Shown piece by piece: positions 54,995 through 64,000 of a stretch of DNA of 64,000 bases. Position 1 is the stretch's first letter; each line of letters opens with the position of its first letter. This stretch comes from Paulinella micropora (taxonomy: Eukaryota; Cercozoa; Imbricatea; Euglyphida). The position numbers and the translations under genes were made by a program. The stretch lies in NCBI GenBank assembly GCA_009731375.1, contig BJOX01000012.1:349073-413072 (forward strand). The letters are read 5' to 3'. The notes below the pieces were generated by a model. The model was not told the origin of the DNA, ran no database searches, and was given only the letters and a program-made list of their open reading frames with translations.

Positions 54995-54996
<2 letters not shown>
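54266..54996 (+). repeat. 900-bp tandem duplication, second copy
   Basis: Second near-identical copy. Near identity and the adjoining 10-N gap raise the possibility of an unmerged overlap between contigs. Confidence 0.85.
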
Positions 54997-55040
<44 letters not shown>

Positions 55041-55060
55041 GAGGTAGGTAGGTAAGTAGG

Positions 55061-55091
<31 letters not shown>

Positions 55092-55165
55092 GTAGGTAGG
55101 TAGGTAGGTAGATAGGTAGGTAGGTAGGTAGGTAGGTAGGTAGGTAGGTAGATAGATAGATAGAT
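54997..55165. repeat. GATA and GGTA microsatellites
   Basis: Alternating (GATA)n and (GGTA)n blocks. Confidence 0.9.
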
Positions 55166-56048
55166 GAGATGTCGCAAAATAATGTAGTCCTTGCAAAGGA
55201 ACGCAGTTTCACATCAAACAGTAATTTGTGTACTGTGCATGTGTCCGGGATGGGAATCACGGGTAGACTGTGTTCTGGAAAAAAAAAGAGGAGGAAGGAC
55301 GTTGAAGAAAAAGGCAATCTAGGAATGGAGAGTGGGGAGGATAAGGAAGAAGAGAAAGAAAAGGAAGCCGTTCAAGCCGTTAGTCCAAGTGTTTTGAGCA
55401 CCGTAAGCTTGCGCAAGCTACGATGATGACATTGTGTAAAGGCCTAAACCCCCGAAGGGACCTAGCCCGGGCTATGCAACACTGGACGGCTATGACGGAA
55501 TGCAGGATGAGAGATAAGGGGAGGATGAGAGGGAGGGCGGATTGGAGTTCTTCTTCAATGTCTTTCCATACGCTTGGTGTTGATGGCAAAATCAGGTGCT
55601 TTCTTCTTTCGATTGGTTCTTTCGGGGCACTTCTTGGACGAAATGAGAGTATGTCTCGGCGTCAACACTGTGGGTGGAATCCGGGTTGACAATGCCGGGT
55701 TGTGACTTATAGTCCGGATGGACGTGCACTTTTGGACTCTTCTTTTCGAGGAGGCTCGAAGGATCTTCGTAAGGGTGGACATGAGCAAAATCTTCTCCAA
55801 GGGGTTTGAAGAAAAAGGCAAAATGGAGAGTGGGGTCTTGAGGAGGACAAGGAAGAAGAGAAAGAAAGGAAGCCGTTCAAGCCTTTAGTCCAAGTGTTCT
55901 GAGCACCGTAAGCTTGCGCAAGCTACAATGATGACATTGTATGAGGCCTAAACCCCCGAAGGGACCTAGCCCGGGCTATGCAACACTGGACGGTTAGTCC
56001 AAGTGTTTTGAGCACCGTAAGCTTGCGCAAGCTACAATCATGACAAGA
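55166..56048. repeat. Low-copy repeats with AGCTTGCGCAAGCT palindrome
   Basis: A block AGTGTT(T/C)TGAGCACCGTA then AGCTTGCGCAAGCT (a perfect 14-bp palindrome) occurs near 55388, 55891 and 56000. The first two are followed by CCTAAACCCCCGAAGGGACC and CTAGCCCGGGCTATGCAACA. Minus-strand frames between them have no recognised motif; degenerate mobile-element sequence is likely. Confidence 0.6.
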
Positions 56049-56069
56049 TATGTTTAATGTGTAATCTAT

Positions 56070-56215
56070 GGGCGTGGCTTAGCTTGAAAAGCCATGGCCT
56101 CCTATACTACCCCCGGACAAGAACTTTCAGCACCGGCCAAGCTGCACACCAACCACTGTCTCGCTGTGGTTGGTGTCTGTGCCCAGTTCAAGCCGAAAGG
56201 TAGCCGAGCCCTTTT
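56070..56215 (+). ncRNA. Candidate pol III transcript / SINE-like RNA, copy 1
   Basis: GGGCGTGGC at the start can pair with GCCGAGCCC just before TTTT (8 of 9 pairs including a G-U). An internal stem CACCAACCAC/GTGGTTGGTG (56147-56175) is perfect. TGGCTTAGCTTG (56075-56086) fits the A-box consensus, GTTCAAGCC (56186-56194) fits the B-box, and TTTT (56212-56215) is a pol III terminator. I could not fold it as a tRNA. It may be a tRNA-derived SINE or an undescribed structured RNA. Confidence 0.5.
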
Positions 56216-56219
56216 GCAA

Positions 56220-56840
<621 letters not shown>

Positions 56841-56850
56841 TTTAATCTAT

Positions 56851-56995
56851 GGGCGTGGCGTCGCTTGAAAAGCCATTGCCTCCTATACTACCCCCGACAA
56901 TAACTTTCAGCACCGGCCAAGCTGCACACCAACCACTGTCTCGCTGTGGTTGGTGTCTGTGCCCAGTTCAAGCCGAAAGGTAGCCGAGCCCTTTT
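56851..56995 (+). ncRNA. Candidate pol III transcript / SINE-like RNA, copy 2
   Basis: Same order of elements as copy 1: GGGCGTGGC start, perfect CACCAACCAC/GTGGTTGGTG stem, GTTCAAGCC B-box and CCCTTTT end. The A-box is altered (TGGCGTCGCTTG), so this copy may be less active. The internal stem and the 3' half are unchanged. Confidence 0.45.
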
Positions 56996-57289
56996 GAACT
57001 ATACGGGACAACACTAGAACACTCCCCAGGAGCGTGTGCCCTAAGGAGATGATGCGCTGGTAAGCCGAGGTTTCAGGAGTTCACGTTCGTTGTGAGTTAC
57101 CTTCTACAACCCCGACTTCATCAACCCTTTGCATCACGCCCCGACTTCATCAGCCATGGTCAGGAGTTGGTTGCCTGTTTAGCCCTTTGCGCTGCGCGCG
57201 ATTAACGGCGGACACAAAATCGTCATTATAGGAGATAGTTAGATCTGAAGCCCAGGCTGAGTTGCCAGTGGCAGAGACCGTCTCCAGGA

Positions 57290-57290
<1 letters not shown>
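56996..57290. other. No gene recognised
   Basis: Unique sequence following RNA copy 2; no coding frame or RNA motif is supported. Confidence 0.4.
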
Positions 57291-57345
<55 letters not shown>

Positions 57346-57608
57346 GGATGTCATGGGATTTGCCAAGCTTCTGCATGAGATAGATGAAGAGATAAAGAGA
57401 TGAATAGATGAATAGATGAATAGATAAATAGATGAATAGATGAAGAGATGAGGAGATGAAGAGATGAAGAGATGAAGAGATGTCGTGACATTTGCCCAGG
57501 TCCTAGATAAGATAGATAGATAGATAGATGGATAGATGGATAGATAGATGGATAGATGGATAGATAGATAGATAGATATATAGATAGATAGATAGATAGA
57601 TAGATAGA
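57291..57608. repeat. GATA and GATGAA microsatellites
   Basis: (GATA)n at 57291-57342, (GATGAATA)n-type repeats at 57380-57480, (GATA)n to 57608. Confidence 0.85.
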
Positions 57609-57666
57609 TGAGATATCGACTAAAGTCAGAAAAAAGGAGCTTCTGATTTCGTCAACCAGGAAGTCT
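57609..57666 (+). repeat. 58-bp direct repeat, copy 1 (copy 2 at 58153-58212)
   Basis: GAAATATCGACTAA.GTCAGAAAAAAGGAGC then TTCTGATTTCGTCAACCAGG is shared by both positions. CAGAA/TTCTG arms give a small hairpin. Confidence 0.75.
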
Positions 57667-58152
57667 GTGGGTAAAGTATTAACCCGATGCCCAGCCAAGC
57701 CGTGATGTTTGCACGGAAGACTCTGATACAGGCAATACCAAATCTCCCTAGTACCAGACGGGGCCAGGGCTCGTTCCATAAGCGCCCCTTGCAGAACGAG
57801 CTCCCACCTCCATTACAGAGGACCCAGTAAGCAGATGGAGTTTCGAGACTGTTCGACAGTCTAGTATAAACCGACAGAGCACTGTGGGTTTTATTCCGGG
57901 CTCAACAAGCGAGAAAGGGCACCCTGAGGGAACAGAATTGTGCTTCCCGTCGCTATTTCGGCATGTGACTTATAGGCGTATGGCTAGGCACACATAAGGC
58001 ACCCCACCACGGGCCCAGCACACCCACACCATCCCCTAATTCTCTGTCTGTCGACAGATGGCACCCATTTCAAAAAATCAAGCCCAAGAGAGGGTCAGTG
58101 ACACCTCAAGTGGCCTTGGTTCATTCCGTAGAGTAAGTGATAAGATCAACTG
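57667..58152. other. No gene recognised
   Basis: Unique sequence between the two 58-bp repeats; short frames only, no recognised motif. Confidence 0.4.
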
Positions 58153-58212
58153 ATGAAATATCGACTAATGTCAGAAAAAAGGAGCTTCTGATTTCGTCAA
58201 CCAGGAAGTCTG

Positions 58213-58276
<64 letters not shown>

Positions 58277-58277
58277 T

Positions 58278-58324
<47 letters not shown>

Positions 58325-58433
58325 GGATGGATGGATGGATGGATGGATGGTTGGTTGGAGGATGGATGGATAGGCTAGATAGATAGATATAGATAGATAG
58401 ACGATAGATAGACATAGATATAGATAGATAGAT

Positions 58434-58512
<79 letters not shown>

Positions 58513-58513
58513 G

Positions 58514-58559
<46 letters not shown>

Positions 58560-58716
58560 CATACAGATAGATAGATAGATAGACAGATAGACAGACAGAT
58601 AGACAGACAGATAGACAGACAGATATACAGACAGATAGACAGACAGATAAGACAGACAGATAGATAGACAGACAGACAGATAGACAGACAGATAGACAGA
58701 CAGACAGATAGATAGG

Positions 58717-58766
<50 letters not shown>

Positions 58767-58780
58767 TATAGATAGATAGG

Positions 58781-58828
<48 letters not shown>

Positions 58829-58870
58829 CCTTTGACTTATATTTGCCTTTGGCTTTTGGGTCTGTACACC

Positions 58871-58919
<49 letters not shown>

Positions 58920-58989
58920 TGATTGATTGATAGATTGATAGATAGATAGATAGATAGACAAATAGATAGATAGACAGACAGATAGATAG

Positions 58990-59057
<68 letters not shown>

Positions 59058-59062
59058 TAGAC

Positions 59063-59120
<58 letters not shown>

Positions 59121-59165
59121 GTAAGTAGATAGAGAGGTAGATACATAGGTAGATAGGTAGATAGG

Positions 59166-59228
<63 letters not shown>

Positions 59229-59313
59229 GTAGATAGGTAGATAGGTAGGTAGGTAGGTTAGGTAGGTTAGGTAGGTAGGTGGGTTAGGTAGGTAGGTGGG
59301 TTAGGTAGGTACT

Positions 59314-59365
<52 letters not shown>

Positions 59366-59366
59366 C

Positions 59367-59409
<43 letters not shown>

Positions 59410-59410
59410 C
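58213..59410. repeat. Long GATA/GACA/GGTA microsatellite array
   Basis: About 1.2 kb of (GATA)n with (GGAT)n, (CAGA)n and (GGTA)n sections; long Ser-Ile-Tyr-Leu translations are artefacts. Confidence 0.95.
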
Positions 59411-59449
59411 CAGCCTGTAACAAGCTTGCTCATAATCAGAGCAGCTGCA

Positions 59450-59690
59450 AATACATCGTCCTATACGTACACGACATATAGACAAACACATCGTCCTATA
59501 CGTACAAGACATGTAGACATACACATCGTCCTATACGTACAAGACATATAGACATACACATCGTCCTATACGTACAAGACATATAGACATACACATCGTC
59601 CTATACGTACAAGACATTTAGACATACACATCGTCCTATACGTACAAGACATATAGACATACAGACATACCGACAGGACACACAGACATT
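59450..59690 (+). repeat. Tandem repeat of 37-40 bp
   Basis: Six copies of ACATCGTCCTATACGTACAA then GACATATAGACATAC; the copies differ by a few bases. Confidence 0.85.
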
Positions 59691-59819
59691 AAGTCTATAT
59701 GTATGTATGCATGTCTATAAATCTGGGTTGATAATGAGCGAGGTAACATTGTATGTATTGTGTCTGTCTGTTCCGTCTGCTCCGTCTGTACGTCTATATG
59801 TCTATGTCTATATGTCTAT

Positions 59820-59826
59820 ATCTATA

Positions 59827-59876
<50 letters not shown>

Positions 59877-59927
59877 CCTACCTACCTACCTACCTACCTA
59901 TCTACCTACCTATCTATCTGTCTATCG

Positions 59928-60025
<98 letters not shown>

Positions 60026-60305
60026 AACAGACAGAGCAGACGGAGCAGAGACGGAACAGACAGACATAATACATACATACCTCGCTCATTATCAACCCAG
60101 ATATATAGGCATACATACATACATATGTACAGACAGACAGACAGACAGAAAGACATGCATGCATGCATGCATCCATACATACATACATACAGACATACAT
60201 ACATACATACATACAACACATACAATGCATACATACAACACATACAATCCATCCATACATACATACATACATGCATACATACATGCATACATACATACAT
60301 ATACA

Positions 60306-60358
<53 letters not shown>

Positions 60359-60455
60359 GATCGATCGATCGATCGATCTTTCTATCTACCTACCTACCTA
60401 CCTACCTACCTATCTATCTATCTACCTACCTATCTATCTATCTATCTATCTATCC

Positions 60456-60494
<39 letters not shown>

Positions 60495-60495
60495 G
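59820..60495. repeat. CTAT, CCTA and CATA microsatellites
   Basis: (CTAT)n, (CTAC)n, (CATA)n and (GATC)n blocks. TAATGAGCGAGGTA near 59732 and its reverse complement near 60080 mark a larger inverted repeat. Confidence 0.9.
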
Positions 60496-60543
60496 ATACC
60501 TTTGCCCTGTCGTAGTGGGGCCAGTGGTTGGCTCGCTCTGGGC

Positions 60544-60610
<67 letters not shown>

Positions 60611-60615
60611 AGAGA

Positions 60616-60909
60616 NNNNNNNNNNNNNNNNNNNNNNNNNNNNNNNNNNNNNNNNNNNNNNNNNNNNNNNNNNNNNNNNNNNNNNNNNNNNNNNNNNNNN
60701 NNNNNNNNNNNNNNNNNNNNNNNNNNNNNNNNNNNNNNNNNNNNNNNNNNNNNNNNNNNNNNNNNNNNNNNNNNNNNNNNNNNNNNNNNNNNNNNNNNNN
60801 NNNNNNNNNNNNNNNNNNNNNNNNNNNNNNNNNNNNNNNNNNNNNNNNNNNNNNNNNNNNNNNNNNNNNNNNNNNNNNNNNNNNNNNNNNNNNNNNNNNN
60901 NNNNNNNNN
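60616..60909. other. Assembly gap (294 N) inside a GA tract
   Basis: (GA)n on both sides; GGGCCAGTGGTTGGC(T/G)CGCTC then TGGGCT is found both before (60518) and after (60963) the gap, suggesting a repeat spanning it. Confidence 0.95.
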
Positions 60910-60964
<55 letters not shown>

Positions 60965-61009
60965 GCCAGTGGTTGGCGCGCTCTGGGCTGCAATAGTTGG
61001 GGAGAGAAA

Positions 61010-61104
61010 AAAGGCAGTAGTTAGGAACAAAAAGGCAGTAGTGGGGCAATGTCAGGGGAAAAGAGGAAAGTAGTGGGGAAACGTGAGGGGAAAAGAGGCA
61101 GTAG

Positions 61105-61171
<67 letters not shown>

Positions 61172-61174
61172 TTA

Positions 61175-61230
<56 letters not shown>

Positions 61231-61306
61231 ATCTATCTATCTATAGCTAGAAAAAAAGGGAATGATGGGTCAAGGGCAGGGGACAAGAGGAAGTAGTATA
61301 TATCTA

Positions 61307-61381
<75 letters not shown>

Positions 61382-61382
61382 C

Positions 61383-61433
<51 letters not shown>

Positions 61434-61440
61434 CGGTAGT
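61010..61440. repeat. CTAT microsatellites with AGGCAGTAGT phrases
   Basis: Three (CTAT)n blocks separated by related purine-rich phrases (GGGGAAAAGAGGCAGTAGT, GGGGACAAGAGGAAGTAGT, AAAAAGAGGCACTACT). Confidence 0.85.
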
Positions 61441-61584
61441 GGGGCCATGGCAGAAAAAAAGAGGCACTACTTACGATTACATACATACATGCATACGCAC
61501 TATCACTTAATATACATAAAATGCATAATATACATAACATACATAACATGCATAACAATAATACATAACATGCATCACATAGAT

Positions 61585-62040
61585 CACCTAAAAGCTGTGC
61601 GGTTTGGTTGCGCTGCGGGTCTTGGTGTGACTCATATCACTTAACATACATAACACATATCATACATAACAATAACACATAACATACATAACATACATGA
61701 CAATCAATACATCACCTGATTTCTCTTCGGCTGTGCGGTTTTGGTTGCGTCGCGGGCCTTTGTGTGGCTTAGATCACTTAACATACATTGTCGTGTATGT
61801 TATGTATGTTATGTGATATTGTTATGTATGATATGTATGTTATGTATGTTAAGTGATATAAACTACACTAAGACCCGCAACGCAACCAAACCGCACAGCT
61901 TTCAGGTGATCTATGTGATTCATGTTATGTATTATTGTTATGCTTGCTATGTATGTTATGAATATTACCTGAATGCTCTTCGGTTGTGCGGTTGGGTTGC
62001 GTTGCGGGCCTTTGTATAGCTCAAATCACTTAGCAGGCTC
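61585..62040. repeat. GTGCGGTTTGGTTGCG repeats in both orientations
   Basis: CTGTGCGGTTTGGTTGCG...GCGGG then a CTYAnATCACTTAACATACAT-like end occurs at about 61590-61650, 61730-61785 and 61985-62030 on the plus strand and at about 61850-61905 in reverse complement, with ACATAACATACA spacers. Confidence 0.7.
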
Positions 62041-62159
62041 GCTCTGTTGTAATCTAGCAAGCGAAGCGACTGCACGACAAAAATACACCAACCGGCAAGT
62101 ACATGGATGGATAGATAGATATCTTGTATCTACCTTGCTGTCTCCCTACCTATGTGAGA

Positions 62160-62217
62160 TAGAAAGTGTGTGAGTCTTGGTTGAGAGGCTGCCTCTGATG
62201 TAATCTAGCAGAAAAGG

Positions 62218-62275
<58 letters not shown>

Positions 62276-62321
62276 TACTCATGTCGCGTAAGAGGCTGAC
62301 TCTGATGTAACCTAGCAGAAG

Positions 62322-62379
<58 letters not shown>

Positions 62380-62380
62380 C

Positions 62381-62439
<59 letters not shown>

Positions 62440-62490
62440 CTCATGTCGCGCAAGAGGCTGACTCTGATGTAAGCTAGCAGAAGTAGTGAC
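62160..62490. repeat. GATA arrays with AGAGGCTGnCTCTGATGTAA motif
   Basis: The motif AGAGGCTG(C/A)CTCTGATGTAA then CTAGCAGAA occurs near 62186, 62291 and 62453, separated by (GATA)n. CTCATGTCGCG precedes the last two. Confidence 0.8.
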
Positions 62491-62582
62491 TGTCACACAA
62501 AACACACGCTAAACGGTAAGTAGATGGACGGCTAGATAGATATCTTGATAGCTTTCTATCTTCCTGCCTCCCTGACTATCTA

Positions 62583-62650
62583 GGATAGATAGATCTCTCT
62601 GCAGATAGATAGACAGACAGATAGATAGACAGACAGATAGATAGATAGAC

Positions 62651-62701
<51 letters not shown>

Positions 62702-62714
62702 CAGAGATAGATAG

Positions 62715-62750
<36 letters not shown>

Positions 62751-62755
62751 GGATG

Positions 62756-62790
<35 letters not shown>

Positions 62791-62807
62791 GGATAGATAG
62801 ATAGATG

Positions 62808-62842
<35 letters not shown>

Positions 62843-62867
62843 GGATGGATGGATGGATGGATGGATG

Positions 62868-62909
<42 letters not shown>

Positions 62910-62910
62910 G

Positions 62911-62985
<75 letters not shown>

Positions 62986-62994
62986 CAGATAGAC

Positions 62995-63053
<59 letters not shown>

Positions 63054-63057
63054 GGAT

Positions 63058-63100
<43 letters not shown>

Positions 63101-63150
63101 AAGATAGATAAATAGATAGATAAATAGATAGATAGAGAGATAGAGAGATA
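62583..63150. repeat. GATA microsatellite array
   Basis: Nearly continuous (GATA)n with CAGA and GGAT variants. Confidence 0.95.
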
Positions 63151-63283
63151 TGACCGGTTCGTTGAATGGTTTGGAGATATCAAACATAACGTTTGACTCA
63201 TGTACATCTGTGTGTACAACTCCTGCCTAAATGCACACACATCATACATGACATAAATGATACGATACAGTATCATACATGGC

Positions 63284-63325
<42 letters not shown>

Positions 63326-63564
63326 GCGACAACAACAACGACAAAATGATGCAATCTAATACACCATGACTGGTGACTGTTCTTTTGTAATATGACAAGA
63401 CCTGATGGATCTTCTCCCTCGATTCTTCATTCTCCTTTTTTGTTCTTTCCTCCCTCTACCTATCGTGCTTTTTTTTTTTGCTTGCTTTCTTCTTTTTTTG
63501 TTATTACACTTCCTTCTTACTTTGTTTCTTGCTGTAGCCGAATGACTTTTCATGTTTCTTAGAC

Positions 63565-63651
<87 letters not shown>

Positions 63652-63932
63652 GGAGCGCTGCTAAGGGCCTGAAGAGGAGATGACAGAATACGATTTAATA
63701 TAATATGACTAAGTAAAGTGTAACTGTTTACTATCACATAATATAAGACTTGTTCTTGACCATCCAGATTTCCGGGTTTCTGGTGCCACTTTCTGGGCTT
63801 GCAGCCTGAAAAGCCTGGTCTGCGGTGGCACTTTCACACCCAAGACCCAAAATTTGGGGTAGAGTAGAATAAGCTTAATATGATATGATGTGGCTTTGTG
63901 GAGTGCTGCTAGGGCCCTGAAATGGGATATGA

Positions 63933-63973
<41 letters not shown>

Positions 63974-64000
63974 CTATCCATACCTACCTACCTACCTACC
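63151..64000. other. Unassigned sequence with (CAA)n and (CTAT)n tracts
   Basis: (CAA)n at 63285-63345 and (CTAT)n at 63565-63650 and 63935-63975. The phrase GGAG(C/T)GCTGCTA(A)GGGCC.TGAA occurs near 63653 and 63900. No gene or RNA is recognised. Confidence 0.5.

Noticed and set aside
55423-55821. Retroelement reverse transcriptase fragment
   Set aside because: A faint resemblance in both strands could not be tied to any RT or endonuclease motif.
56070-56215. Intact tRNA gene
   Set aside because: A-box and B-box are present, but no T-arm stem forms around TTCAAGC and the spacing is far too long without a plausible intron.

Overview
The window looks like nuclear DNA of a eukaryote with a large, repeat-rich genome, probably an alga or another protist. 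The evidence is canonical GT-AG introns (several only about 48 nt), multi-exon genes with consistent phases, fragments of LINE and Ty1/copia retroelements, many kilobases of tetranucleotide microsatellite, and twelve N gaps, many bordered by long homopolymers. I cannot name the species. No rRNA gene, tRNA gene or CRISPR array is recognisable.

Layout. 0-4.1 kb: AT-rich DNA with a Ty1/copia remnant and short repeats. 4.2-14.1 kb: a decayed virus-like block. It holds a truncated second copy and then a nearly complete but frameshifted gene for a D5-type primase-helicase (SF3 ATPase), followed on the minus strand by two large Ser/Thr-rich surface proteins with discoidin (F5/8-type) and Cys-rich modules. 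14.4-18.8 kb, minus strand: a spliced gene with a BAH-like segment, next to a degenerate non-LTR retroelement in which RNase H lies upstream of reverse transcriptase. 18.8-23 kb: diverged tandem repeats, microsatellites and a palindromic satellite.

23.93-36.56 kb is the most interesting part. Two inverted repeats of about 165 bp, with identical outer 85 bp or so, enclose about 12.6 kb carrying two divergent multi-exon genes. The minus-strand gene (24.30-29.11 kb) encodes a Lys/Glu-rich protein with a Cys cluster. The plus-strand gene (30.98-36.19 kb) can be joined across canonical splice sites into a SET-like domain, tandemly duplicated mini-exons, a transposase-like region with candidate Asp residues (DUF7869-like), and two copies of an RG-rich plus RanBP2-type zinc-finger exon. 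I read this as a large terminal-inverted-repeat DNA transposon; its combination of domains is unfamiliar to me.

37.0-43.4 kb: a second virus-like block on the minus strand, with a fibre-like protein (two discoidin domains around YadA-head-like repeats), a small Cys-rich protein and a probable papain-like cysteine peptidase. Copies of a 145-bp repeat lie on both sides of the fibre gene. 43.4-64 kb: almost entirely GATA/CATA/CT/ATT microsatellites with embedded short satellites, a 91-bp near-palindrome, a 900-bp duplication beside a gap, and two copies of a 145-nt structured sequence with pol III A-box, B-box and TTTT signals, the best RNA-gene candidate.

Most virus-like and retroelement genes carry frameshifts or in-frame stops. 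Some shifts fall in homopolymers and could be assembly errors; the nonsense codons and truncations look more like decay.
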